From Streptomyces roseolilacinus (GTDB lineage Bacteria; Actinomycetota; Actinomycetes; Streptomycetales; Streptomycetaceae): DNA of 64,000 nucleotides. The notes under the pieces were generated by a model. It saw only the letters and a list, made by a program, of their open reading frames with translations. It ran no database searches and was not told the origin of the DNA. The translations under genes and the position numbers were made by a program. The stretch covers positions 124,001-188,000 of the forward strand of contig NZ_BMSV01000005.1 in assembly GCF_014649335.1 (NCBI RefSeq), read 5' to 3'. This document shows, one piece after another, positions 34,870 to 43,121 of the stretch. How positions within the stretch are numbered: position 1 is the first letter of the stretch; the number at the start of each line of letters is the position of its first letter.

Positions 34870-36381
34870 TCAGTCGGTGAGCGGCCGGTAGACGGTCAGC
34901 GCCTCCGGCAGCTTGTCGAGCGTCAGCCCCCGCGCCGCCGGCACGACCTCCCCGTCGTACGCCATGTGGGTGTCGGCGGGGAGGCCCGTGACGCGCAGCG
35001 TGGTCGTGCGGGCGGCGGCGTACAGCCGCGTACGGGCCAGCCCGCCGGCCGCCGTCGCCAGCAGCCGGGGCCGCGCCAGCCGGCCCGCCTGCGCGATCCG
35101 CACGTCCAGCAGCCCGTCCGCCATGTCGTGGCGGCGCAGCGGCGCCAGCCCCACACTGCGGTAGACGCCGTTGCCGGCGAACAGGAACCACATGGAGCGC
35201 GGCTTCCCGTTGACCTCCGCGCGCAGCGGGACCGCCGTGCGCAGCACCCGCGCGGCGCCCAGCAGCGTGGCGGCGGGGCCGCCGATCCGCGGCGACCAGC
35301 GCTCCCGGAGCCGTACCAGGTCCGGATACACCCCCAGGCTGAAGGTGTTGACGAAGTACACCGGCTCCCGGCCCTCCCGGCCGGCCCCGCGCACGCCGTG
35401 CAGCCGGACCCGGCCCACGTCGGCCCGCACCGCGTGCCCCTCCGCCAGCGCGTGGCAGCCGTCGGCCACCGTGTCCACCCCGAGGTCGGTGGCGAAGTGG
35501 TTGAACGTTCCGCCCGGCAGGACCAGCAGCGGCACCCGGTGCCGCAGCGCGGGCGCCACCGCCGCGTTCACCGTGCCGTCGCCGCCGCACACCCCGAACA
35601 CCCCGCCCCGCCGGGCCGCCTCGGCCGCGGCCGTCTCCAGGAGGTCCGTCAGCGAGTCGACGCCGCCGCGGCACAGCAGCACCTCGGCCTTCGGCAGCAG
35701 CGTCGCGATCTGCACCGCCGGGTCCACCAACTGCGGCCCCGCACCCGAGGACGCGTTCACCACGACCACCAGCCCGTCCCCGTCCGGCAGCGCCGGCACC
35801 TTCGCGCGCGGCCGCGCGGGCACGGGCACGAGGTCACGCGTCGGCACCAGTCCGCGTACCGCGAACGCCGCGCCCACCCCCAGCGCCATCCCCACCAGCA
35901 CGTCGCTCGGATAGTGCACCCCGGTGTAGACGCGGGAGAAGGCGACCGACGCGGCCACCGGCACCAGCGCCGCGCCCAGCCCCCGCGACTCCAGGACGAC
36001 GCCCGTCGTGAACGCGGCCGCGGACGCCGAGTGCCCGGACGGGAACGACGTGGTCAGCGGCTGGCGGGGCAACCGGCGCGCGAGCGGCACCCGGTCGATG
36101 ACCGGGCGCTGCCGCCGCACCGCGCCCTTCGCCAGCGTGTTCACCGTGGCCGAGGCGAGCGCCAGCGACGCCACACCGCGCGCCGCGGCCCGCCGGCCCC
36201 GCGCCCCGCCCAGCGCCCACACGCCGGCGGCGATGCCGCACCACAGCACACCCCGGTCCGCGAACCGGCTGAGGCGGGGCAGCACGGGCTCGGCGGCGGG
36301 CCAGGTACGGCTCGCCACCTGCGCGAACACCGCACGGTCCAGTCGGCTGAGCACGCTCCGCGCCCTGGGTGCCTCTCGCAT
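34870..36381 (-). CDS. PAP2 phosphatase - diacylglycerol/sphingosine kinase-like fusion
   Basis: A 503-residue bifunctional lipid protein. The N-terminal half is a membrane PAP2 phosphatase with all three motifs: Lys85 to RP 92-93, PSGH at 114-117, and SR 149-150 with His156 and Asp160. The C-terminal half is a lipid kinase domain with GGDGT at 266-270 and LPGGTFNHFATDLG. It could dephosphorylate and phosphorylate lipids in cell-envelope turnover. Both active sites look intact. The ATG has AGGAGG 7 bases upstream. It is divergent from the GH71-like gene. Confidence 0.88.
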   Translation of the reverse strand: MREAPRARSVLSRLDRAVFAQVASRTWPAAEPVLPRLSRFADRGVLWCGIAAGVWALGGARGRRAAARGVASLALASATVNTLAKGAVRRQRPVIDRVPLARRLPRQPLTTSFPSGHSASAAAFTTGVVLESRGLGAALVPVAASVAFSRVYTGVHYPSDVLVGMALGVGAAFAVRGLVPTRDLVPVPARPRAKVPALPDGDGLVVVVNASSGAGPQLVDPAVQIATLLPKAEVLLCRGGVDSLTDLLETAAAEAARRGGVFGVCGGDGTVNAAVAPALRHRVPLLVLPGGTFNHFATDLGVDTVADGCHALAEGHAVRADVGRVRLHGVRGAGREGREPVYFVNTFSLGVYPDLVRLRERWSPRIGGPAATLLGAARVLRTAVPLRAEVNGKPRSMWFLFAGNGVYRSVGLAPLRRHDMADGLLDVRIAQAGRLARPRLLATAAGGLARTRLYAAARTTTLRVTGLPADTHMAYDGEVVPAARGLTLDKLPEALTVYRPLTD

Positions 36382-36527
36382 CGGCTCTCCTCCTCCTGCC
36401 CGCGGACGCTCCGGCCCGCGGGACGTGCCCGACGGCGCCAACGTACCCGCCTCGACCGGTGCGACGCCTGTCGTGGCGCCGCGGCCGTGCGGCGTACGGC
36501 GCGTGTTCGCCCGTTCGTGGGAGGAGG

Positions 36528-36556
36528 TTGTCCGGCCCGTGGCGTTCCGCTCTACT
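36528..36556 (+). promoter_or_regulatory. Possible promoter of the GH71-like gene
   Basis: TTGTCC at 36528-36533 and TCTACT at 36551-36556 are separated by 17 bases, matching the housekeeping sigma-factor layout loosely. The start codon is 48 bases downstream. Supported by sequence similarity only. Confidence 0.35.
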
Positions 36557-36603
36557 GCTGTACGGCGCGCCCCGTACCGGGGCGCGGGGGGAGAGGGGCC
36601 GGC

Positions 36604-38181
36604 ATGCGGGCGGAACACGGCGGACACGACGGGACACGGCGGCACCACCGGCGGGGCCGCCCGCGCGGCCGGTACGTCGCGGGGGGCGTGGTGGGACTGC
36701 TCCTCGCCGTCCTGTGCGCCGGCCTGGCCACCGCCTGGGGCCACGACCCGGGCACCGGGGACACCGCGGGCGGACCGGACCGCCCGGAGGACCCGGCGCG
36801 CACGGGCGCCACCGCCGCGCTCCCGTTCGACATGCCGGACCGCGCCGCCCTCCGGGCCGGCGGGAAGCTGGTGTTCGCGCACTACTTCACCCCGTACCCC
36901 CTCTCCCTCGACAACGGGGAACCGGACCGCGACTACTACGCCCGCCACTACCTGACCCCGGACGGCGAGGGCGGCAAGCACCGCGCGTACGGCGGCCTCC
37001 TGCGCGACCGCCCGCTGCCCGTCCGCCCCCGGCCGGGCGACTGGGAGGCGGCCAACCTCCGGCAGGAGGTGCGGACCGCCCGTGCCGCCGGCCTCGACGG
37101 GTTCACCCTCGACGTGCTGGCCCTGTCGGGCAGGAACTGGGAACGCTGCCGGCTCCTGCTGGAGGCCGCCCGCTCGGTGGACCCCGACTTCAAGGTCATG
37201 CTGATGCCGGACATGGCGTCCCTCACCACCGAGGGACCCCGCGAGATCGCCGACGCCCTCGCCGAACTCGGCCGGAGCCCGGCCGCGCACCGGCTCGACG
37301 ACGGGCGGCTCGTCGTCTCCCCGTTCAAGGCCGAGGCCAGGAGCGTCGGCTGGTGGTCCGCCCTCCTCGACGACCTGCGGGTACGGCACGGCGTCCGGAC
37401 CGCCTTCGTACCGCTCTTCCTCGACTTCGGCGCGCACCACGAGGAGTACGCCCCGATCAGCCACGGCTTCTCCGACTGGGGCAGCCGCAGCCACACCGAA
37501 CCGGCGGACCCCGGCCGCGACGCGCGGCTCGCCCACCGGCTGGGCAAGCTGTGGATGCAGCCCGTCTCCGTCCAGGACGCCCGCCCCAACCAGGGCGTGT
37601 ACGACGAGGCCGGCAACACCGCCACCCTCCGCGGCACCTGGGACCGCGCCATCACGGGAGGCGCGGACTGGGTGCAGCTCACCACCTGGAACGACTACTC
37701 CGAGGGCAGCCACTTCGCCCCGTCGCTGCACAACGGCCACGCCTACCTCGACCTCGTCTCGTACCACCTGGTCCGCTTCAAGACCGGCGCGTGGCCGAGG
37801 ATCGTGCGCGACACGCTGTACCTCACCTCCCGCACCCAGTTCGCCCACGCCACCCCGACCGGCGGCCAGACCCGGCTGATGACGCTGCGCGAGGGCAGCG
37901 CGGAGGCCCGCGACACGGTGGAGGTACTGCCGTTCCTCACCCGGCCGGCGACCCTCCGCGTCACCGTCGGCCCGTCCACGACCACCCACGCGGCCCCGGC
38001 CGGGGTGCGCCCCGTCCTGGTGCCGCTGCGCCCCGGCGAGGTCTCGGCCGCGGCGGTGCGCGACGGCCGCGCCGGGCCCGCCGCGGAACTCCCGTACCGG
38101 GTGGTGCGCCACCCCGAGGTGCAGGACCTCCAGTACTACGCCGCGACCAGCGGACGCGTCACCCCGGCCTGCTGCCGCTGA
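36604..38181 (+). CDS. Exported GH71-like glycoside hydrolase
   Basis: A 525-residue protein. A basic start (RRHHRRGRPRGR) and hydrophobic stretch (about 27-45) form a signal anchor. From about residue 88 the sequence looks like glycoside hydrolase family 71 or a GH99-like relative: KLVFAHYFTPYPLSLDN, then AGLDGFTLDVL, MLMPDMASL and VQLTTWNDYSEGSHF. GH71 enzymes cleave alpha-1,3-glucan, a fungal wall polymer. The last 140 residues look like a separate beta domain. Family assignment is moderate, and activity is inferred. Confidence 0.78.
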   Translation: MRAEHGGHDGTRRHHRRGRPRGRYVAGGVVGLLLAVLCAGLATAWGHDPGTGDTAGGPDRPEDPARTGATAALPFDMPDRAALRAGGKLVFAHYFTPYPLSLDNGEPDRDYYARHYLTPDGEGGKHRAYGGLLRDRPLPVRPRPGDWEAANLRQEVRTARAAGLDGFTLDVLALSGRNWERCRLLLEAARSVDPDFKVMLMPDMASLTTEGPREIADALAELGRSPAAHRLDDGRLVVSPFKAEARSVGWWSALLDDLRVRHGVRTAFVPLFLDFGAHHEEYAPISHGFSDWGSRSHTEPADPGRDARLAHRLGKLWMQPVSVQDARPNQGVYDEAGNTATLRGTWDRAITGGADWVQLTTWNDYSEGSHFAPSLHNGHAYLDLVSYHLVRFKTGAWPRIVRDTLYLTSRTQFAHATPTGGQTRLMTLREGSAEARDTVEVLPFLTRPATLRVTVGPSTTTHAAPAGVRPVLVPLRPGEVSAAAVRDGRAGPAAELPYRVVRHPEVQDLQYYAATSGRVTPACCR

Positions 38182-38523
38182 CCCCCCGTCCGGCCGCCGG
38201 ACGGCCCAAGGCCCCCTGCCGGCTGCCGGACGGCCCAAGGCCCCCTGCCGGCTGCCGGACGGCCCAAGGCCCCCTGCCGGCTGCCGGACGACCCGGGCGA
38301 GTTCGTCGGCCGCGAGGACGAGACGTGCCGCCTGCCGGACACGCTCGCCCCCGGCGTCCGGCGGCGGACAGCGGGGACCCGTACCGCCCGGCCGGTCGCA
38401 CGAGTTCGGCGCGCAGCCGGCCGGGGTCGTACCTCTCCGACAGTTCGGCGCCGTCGGGCAGTCCCCTGCCCGCGGGGTCGAAGCCCCGCGCCGTCCCCGT
38501 GGTACGGCTCCCGGTCATGCGCC
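38182..38523. other. Intergenic region holding tandem repeats
   Basis: This 342-base stretch lies between the convergent GH71-like and TauE genes. Apart from the 29-base repeats at its start I see no gene. Downstream of them it contains further copies of the CTGCCGGAC word. Confidence 0.5.
38196..38282. repeat. Three identical 29-base tandem repeats
   Basis: Units at 38196-38224, 38225-38253 and 38254-38282 are identical over 29 bases. Each contains GCCGGACGGCCC and AAGGCCCCCTGCCGG. A fourth partial copy starts at 38283 and diverges after about 9 bases. They begin 14 bases after the GH71-like stop. Parts can pair (CCGGCAG with CTGCCGG), so the array may act as a terminator. Confidence 0.9.
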
Positions 38524-39291
38524 TCACCCGAACTGGTCGATGCCCAGCTTGACGACCATGCAGGCCACGACCACGAGCAGCACGGTGCGGACGAAACCGG
38601 AACCGCGGCGCAGGGCCGTCTTCGCCCCGATGCGGGCGCCCGCGACGTTGCAGACGGCCATGGCGGCCCCGAGGAGCCAGAGCACCTGGCCCTGGACGGC
38701 GAACACGGTGAGCGCCCCGAGGTTCGTGCCGACGTTGACGACCTTCGCCAGCGCCGAGCTCTGGAGGAACTCCAGGGACAGCAGGCTGGTGAACACCATG
38801 ATGAGGAACGTGCCGGTGCCGGGGCCGAAGATGCCGTCGTAGAAGCCGATCCCGCAGCCGGCGAAGGCGACGACGAACAGCCGCCGGCGCCGGCTGACCG
38901 CGTCCGGGTCCTGGAGCGCTCCGAAGTTCGGCCTCGCCGTGACGAAGACCGCCACCGCGATGAGCAGCGCCATGATGGCCGGCCTGAACCAGTCGGCGGG
39001 CAGCGAGGAGGCGGAGAGCGCCCCGAACCCGGCGGCCGGCACGGCCAGACCGGCCGCCGGCAGGGCGACGGAGCGGTCCAGCCGGGTGCGGCGCGCGTAG
39101 GTGACGGCCGCGACGGTGGTGCCGGTGATGGCGGTGAGCTTGTTCGTGCCCAGCGCCACGGCGGGGGGAAGGTGGGGGAAGGCGACCATCAGCGCCGGGA
39201 TGAGGACGAGCCCACCCCCGCCCACCACGGCGTCCACCCAGCCCGCGGCCGCCGCCGCGGCCAGCAGCCCGCTCACTCCTACAGCATCCAA
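38524..39291 (-). CDS. TauE/SafE (TSUP) family membrane exporter
   Basis: A 255-residue integral membrane protein with about eight hydrophobic segments. The repeated TSUP features are GWVDAVVGGGGLVLIPAL near the start, GTNKLTAITGT, and in the second half GFYDGIFGPGTGTFL and LAKVVNVGTNLGAL. Members move sulfite, sulfoacetate or related anions across the membrane. It is 55 bases upstream of... no cotranscribed partner is evident other than the following oxygenase gene, which lies upstream of it on the same strand. The transported anion is unknown. Confidence 0.87.
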   Translation of the reverse strand: MDAVGVSGLLAAAAAAGWVDAVVGGGGLVLIPALMVAFPHLPPAVALGTNKLTAITGTTVAAVTYARRTRLDRSVALPAAGLAVPAAGFGALSASSLPADWFRPAIMALLIAVAVFVTARPNFGALQDPDAVSRRRRLFVVAFAGCGIGFYDGIFGPGTGTFLIMVFTSLLSLEFLQSSALAKVVNVGTNLGALTVFAVQGQVLWLLGAAMAVCNVAGARIGAKTALRRGSGFVRTVLLVVVACMVVKLGIDQFG

Positions 39292-39346
39292 GGCACAGCC
39301 CCCTGTTCGTTCACTGTCCGCCGCCGTCCGGTCCCGTCCCCCGCGG

Positions 39347-40336
39347 TCAGAGCACCCCCGAGATCCGTGCCAGCGCGGGCAGCACCCGGGGCCGGGGCAT
39401 CATCCGCTCCGTCCAGCGGGGGATCGCCCGGATCGAGCAGCAGCGCCGCAGCCAGCGGTCCCGGCCGTCGAAGCGGGGACTGAACGCCGACCGGCCGTGC
39501 GCCGCGATGTGGTTGTCGACCACCACGAGGTCGCCGGGGGCGAGCACGATCTCCTGGCAGACCTCTTCGAGCGCCTCGGACAGGGCCCTCAGGGCGGCGC
39601 GGGCCTCGGGGTCGACGGCGGTGGTGGTGTGCGAGTCGAACCGCATGAAGAGGTCGGGTTCCTCGCCGAAGAGCACCGGGTGGGGGCCGGAGGCCGGCCG
39701 GGGGCCGGCGATGTTGCGGGAGAACGACGTCGGGTAGGCGCTGCTGAAGACGGGCGTGCGCAGGAGTTCGCGCTGCCGGGGGGTGAGCAGCGGGTACGCG
39801 CGGCGTATGGACGCCACCCGTGTCGCCGCGACCGCCTCGTGGTCCTGCCGCAGGCACAGCAGCCCCAGGAAGTCGGGGCGCAGCGGGTGGTGCACGTTCT
39901 CCGTGTGGAAGTCGAAGGCCACCGCACCGCTGTTCTCGATGCGCTGTTCCTCCCCGGGGACGGGGTGCACCTCGTGGATCAGCGCGCCGGACTTCTCGTC
40001 CTCGTAGCCGATGAGGGTTCCCAGCAGGTCGGCGACCAGCGTCAGCAGCCCGGTCGTGCCGTGCGGGCCCAGCCGCCGGCCCCCGTGCTCCAGGGGGGTG
40101 GCGGGCACGTCGCCCACGGGCAGGCCGCGGACGAGCGCCACGCCCTGCAAGGACGTGCCGCCCGAGAAGTCGACCAGTGTCCTGCGCAATTCCGCCGGCA
40201 CGTCGAGCAGCAGGTTCGCGAGGTCGACCGTCTCGGCGCCCTGGAGTCCAGCCGCCCTCGTGGCCAGCTCCCAGATCCGGGTCCTCTCGGTCTCCCGGAG
40301 GTGGTACCCGTCGGACGCCTGAGTCTTCACGCTCAC
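39347..40336 (-). CDS. Clavaminate-synthase-type Fe(II)/2-oxoglutarate oxygenase (AsnO/VioC-like)
   Basis: A 329-residue TauD/TfdA-superfamily dioxygenase. The facial triad is of the HxE subtype: His144 and Glu146 in FDFHTENVHH, with distal His280 in NHIAAHGRSAFSPRFDG. The Arg in DRWLRR would bind 2-oxoglutarate. HxE and the following RPDFLGLLCLRQD are features of the clavaminate synthase, AsnO and VioC group, which hydroxylate free amino acids at C-beta for antibiotic synthesis. No obvious pathway surrounds it; the nearest NRPS is 18 kb away. The GTG at 40336 has GGAAGG 8 bases upstream. Confidence 0.87.
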   Translation of the reverse strand: MSVKTQASDGYHLRETERTRIWELATRAAGLQGAETVDLANLLLDVPAELRRTLVDFSGGTSLQGVALVRGLPVGDVPATPLEHGGRRLGPHGTTGLLTLVADLLGTLIGYEDEKSGALIHEVHPVPGEEQRIENSGAVAFDFHTENVHHPLRPDFLGLLCLRQDHEAVAATRVASIRRAYPLLTPRQRELLRTPVFSSAYPTSFSRNIAGPRPASGPHPVLFGEEPDLFMRFDSHTTTAVDPEARAALRALSEALEEVCQEIVLAPGDLVVVDNHIAAHGRSAFSPRFDGRDRWLRRCCSIRAIPRWTERMMPRPRVLPALARISGVL

Positions 40337-40514
40337 CGTTCGCTTCCTTCCCCACGAGGTCACGTGCCTGGTCGAGCAGGCGGGGAAGAGGCTAGGGGCG
40401 GCCGGTGCCGCTTCGGTGTTCGCCCCGTGTCGGAACGATGTCCGCGGGCCGACATCCGGTGCTCCCGGAGCGGACCGGGGCCCTGCTCCGGGAGCGCCGG
40501 CTCCGGCCGGGCCG

Positions 40515-40739
40515 TCAGGCGCGCTCGTGCGCGAACAACTCCAGGTGGCCGCACTGGGGGCAGCGGCCGGCATCGATCTGCCAGCGAGCGCGGCCCATGC
40601 GCTTGGCGCCGCCCAGCACGCCGCGCTCCAGAGGGCCGGCGATCCAGCGGGCGTAGCCGCGGGAGTGCTCGCCGTCGTCCTCGACGAATCCGGGTTCCAG
40701 GCCGACGGCCCCGCACTGGGTGCACTTCAAGGTGTCCAC
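40515..40739 (-). CDS. Small zinc-ribbon protein
   Basis: A 74-residue protein with two Cys pairs: CTQC near residue 6 and CPQC near residue 63, the usual pattern of a zinc ribbon. The middle EHSRGYARWIAGPLERGV has a conserved look, and LGGAKRMGRARWQIDAGRC follows it. I recall similar small proteins as conserved hypotheticals in actinobacteria. The GTG start at 40739 is chosen because the conserved part begins there; the ribosome binding site is weak. Function unknown. Confidence 0.72.
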   Translation of the reverse strand: MDTLKCTQCGAVGLEPGFVEDDGEHSRGYARWIAGPLERGVLGGAKRMGRARWQIDAGRCPQCGHLELFAHERA

Positions 40740-40870
40740 CCGCCGAGCATAGGAGCCCCGCCCCCGCCGGGAACGCGGCTCGCCCCCGGGCCGCCCACCC
40801 CGCCGGGGCGATCCACCCACCCGGCCGTGCCACCCGGGTGGACGTGTCACCCGGCCGGCGGGCGGTGTGG

Positions 40871-41281
40871 TCACGGGGGGTCCTGACCGGGTGTCCGTGC
40901 CGGGGCGGTGCGGCGGCTCGCGACCAGTGCCAGGACGCCGAGGGCGACGAGCGCCCAGCCGCCGGTGAGGGGGAAGGCGAAGACGCACAGCGGTATGCCG
41001 AGGCCGAGCAGGTACCAGCCGATCTGGGCCGGCAGGCGGCCGGTGGTCCGCAGGGCGTGGTGGGCGAGCGTGCCCAGGGCGAGGAAGGTGACCCCGCAGG
41101 CCATGAACCAGACGCTCGCCTCGCGCGCGAAGTACTCGGGCGCACCGGTGTCGGCGGTGGTGCGGAAGAAGCCGTCCCGGGCGATGCCCGCCCAGTCGTG
41201 GGGCTGGACGAAGGCCCAGGCGAAGTGCAGCACCGCGGTCACGATGATCAGCCGGGGCGTCCAGCGGGCCGGACCGTTCAC
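40871..41281 (-). CDS. Four-helix membrane protein coupled to TetR
   Basis: A 136-residue integral membrane protein with four hydrophobic segments, beginning RLIIVTAVLHFAWAFVQPHDW. It resembles the DUF6463/DUF3995-type small membrane families, but I cannot choose between them. The GTG start overlaps the TetR stop as GTGA, so both are made from one message. Such TetR-membrane protein pairs often respond to a lipophilic compound. Role inferred only. Confidence 0.75.
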   Translation of the reverse strand: MNGPARWTPRLIIVTAVLHFAWAFVQPHDWAGIARDGFFRTTADTGAPEYFAREASVWFMACGVTFLALGTLAHHALRTTGRLPAQIGWYLLGLGIPLCVFAFPLTGGWALVALGVLALVASRRTAPARTPGQDPP

Positions 41282-41835
41282 GTGGGCGCTCCTTCCTCCT
41301 GCGGCGCGAGCCGCAGCGCCAGGGCGTAGACCTCCCGCAACTCCTCGGCGGGCAGCGGCGGTACGAGCTGCTGGGCGCCCACCAGCAGGAGGTACAGCAG
41401 GCGGGCCAGGGGCGCCGTGTCGGTGTCCGGGCCGCCGGCTTCGCGCAGCAGGTCCCGCAGGTAGTCGACGCGCAGCCGGTCGACGCGCAGCTGCAGGGCG
41501 CGCACCTCGGCGTCCTGCAGCGCCCAGGCCCGCACGGCGATCTCCAGGCCGTCGCTGACGCCCTTGTCCTCCAGGGCCAGTTCGAGGAGGTGGCGCAGCC
41601 TGGCGCCCGCCGTTCCGCCGCCGCGCTCGGCCTCGGCGACGTACCGGCCGGTGTGCTCGGTCTCGTAGTGCGCGAGCAGGTTGGTCTTGTACCCGGCCAT
41701 GCCCCTGAAGTGGTGGTAGAAGGACCCCTTGGTCAGCTTGAGCCGTGCGGTGAGCCGCTCGACGGTCAGCGCGGGCGCGCCGTCCTCGCTCAGCACCCGG
41801 AAGCCCTCCTCCAGCCAGTCCTGCCTGCTCGCCAT
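41278..41835 (-). CDS. TetR family transcriptional regulator
   Basis: A 185-residue repressor-type regulator. The N-terminal HTH spans about residues 10-48, with LTVERLTARLKLTKGSFYHHF typical of TetR split across the two helices. The C-terminal ligand-binding part is helical. It is cotranscribed with the membrane protein whose start overlaps its stop. A perfect 17-base palindrome at 41882-41898 lies 47 bases before its ATG and is the likely self-operator. It is divergent from the CPBP protease gene. Confidence 0.87.
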   Translation of the reverse strand: MASRQDWLEEGFRVLSEDGAPALTVERLTARLKLTKGSFYHHFRGMAGYKTNLLAHYETEHTGRYVAEAERGGGTAGARLRHLLELALEDKGVSDGLEIAVRAWALQDAEVRALQLRVDRLRVDYLRDLLREAGGPDTDTAPLARLLYLLLVGAQQLVPPLPAEELREVYALALRLAPQEEGAPT

Positions 41836-41881
41836 GCGCGGCCCCCTCGTTCCTCGGCTGTCCGCTTCCTCCGCTCGACCG

Positions 41882-41898
41882 TACCATACGGTATGGTA
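41882..41898. promoter_or_regulatory. Perfect 17-base palindrome, likely TetR operator
   Basis: TACCATACGGTATGGTA is a perfect inverted repeat around the central G at 41890, in an AT-rich spot of an otherwise GC-rich region. It sits 47 bases upstream of the TetR start and contains promoter-like TATGGT. Autoregulation of the TetR-membrane protein operon is the simplest reading. Confidence 0.7.
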
Positions 41899-42209
41899 TG
41901 GAGCGCGGTCGTGGGGGTGCGCACGGGGGGAAGGGGAAACGGTCGGGACGAGAGGGGGCCGAACCCGGCGCCGGCGCTCTCGACCCACGTCACCCCCTGC
42001 GGCCGGTTCGAACCCGCGGCGTGCCCCCTCGACCCCGCCGCCGCGGCGGCCGTGTGTCCCGCTCTCGTACGGGAGCCTGGCCCTTTTCCGGGGCGCGTCC
42101 CCCGTGAGAGCTACAGGAGCCGTCCCTGTGGGGGTGATTCGCGGACGGCGCCGGATTCCTAGCGTGGTGGTCGGGTCGCAGCCCGTGCGACCGCTCCAGG
42201 GAGGCCACG

Positions 42210-43109
42210 ATGAGCACAACGTCCACCGCACGGCACGCCGGAGACCCCGGCCCGGACACGGGCCCCGGCGGTCACGACGCCCGCGGCGGTCTTCTCGACC
42301 GGACCGTCCGCTCTCCGCTCGGCTGGATGCTGACGGGCCTGGTCGGCGTCGGCGTGGTCTCGGGTCTGACCGCCACGGGTCCTGGCCCGGTTCCGGTGCT
42401 GGGCGCGGTGGCCGCGGTGGCCGTGTACTGGCTGGTCATGCGCCGTGTCGCGGGACGCTCGACGCCGGAGATCGCCCGGCGGGGAGCCGGCCGGGAGGCG
42501 CTGCTGGGCGGCGCGATCGGCCTGGGTTTCGTGCTGGTGTCCGTCTCGCTGATCACGGCGCTCGGGGGCTACTCGTTCTCCTGGGCGGGCCATGGCCTCG
42601 TGGCGGTCGTCTGGTCCGCGGTCATGGTGCAGGTCGGCACCGCGGTCACCGAGGAGCTGTTGTTCCGCGGTCTCGCGCTGCAGGCCCTGGAGCGGCTGCG
42701 GGGCAGCCGGGCCGCCCTCGTGGTCACCGGGGTGTTCTTCGGCGTCGCCCATCTGGGCACTCCGGGAGCCAGTGCGTGGAGTGCGCTGGCGATCGCTCTG
42801 GAGGCGGGCCTGATGCTCGGCGCCGCGTTCCTGTGGCGGCGTAACATCTGGTTCGTCGCGGGCCTGCACTTCGCCTGGAACACCACCGAGCAGTTGCTCG
42901 GCATCCCGGTCTCCGGGCACGCCTCCGAGGGCCTGTTCACCGTCGACGTGCAGGGCTCCGCTCTGCTGACCGGCGGTGGCTTCGGCCTGGAGGCGGCGCT
43001 GGTGCCCGTCGTCCTCGGTGTGCTGCTCGCCGTCCGGATGTTCGTCCTCGCCCGCCGCGGCGGGCGTCTGCTGCCCCGTCGATCCGCACGACACACGCAG
43101 CCCTGCTGA
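42210..43109 (+). CDS. CPBP family intramembrane metalloprotease
   Basis: A 299-residue membrane protein of the Abi/CAAX protease and bacteriocin-processing family. The three motifs are EELLFR (Glu148, Glu149, Arg153), the FGVAHLG helix with His, and the HFAWN helix with His/Asn. These metal-binding residues are intact. It has about eight membrane segments and a disordered Gly-rich start. It is 12 bases upstream of the histidine kinase gene, so it may be part of the same operon. Substrate unknown. Confidence 0.87.
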   Translation: MSTTSTARHAGDPGPDTGPGGHDARGGLLDRTVRSPLGWMLTGLVGVGVVSGLTATGPGPVPVLGAVAAVAVYWLVMRRVAGRSTPEIARRGAGREALLGGAIGLGFVLVSVSLITALGGYSFSWAGHGLVAVVWSAVMVQVGTAVTEELLFRGLALQALERLRGSRAALVVTGVFFGVAHLGTPGASAWSALAIALEAGLMLGAAFLWRRNIWFVAGLHFAWNTTEQLLGIPVSGHASEGLFTVDVQGSALLTGGGFGLEAALVPVVLGVLLAVRMFVLARRGGRLLPRRSARHTQPC

Positions 43110-43121
43110 CCGGAGGAAACG

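Noticed and set aside
34870..38238. A 1122-codon open frame on the minus strand
   Set aside because: Real protein begins at 36381 after AGGAGG. The upstream part is a shadow of the GH71-like gene.
38196..38290. The 29-base repeats as a CRISPR array
   Set aside because: The units are directly joined with no spacers, and no cas genes are present.
41990..42025. A GGTTCGAACCC sequence resembling a tRNA T-loop
   Set aside because: The flanking bases do not form a five-pair T-stem, and no matching acceptor, D or anticodon stems were found upstream.
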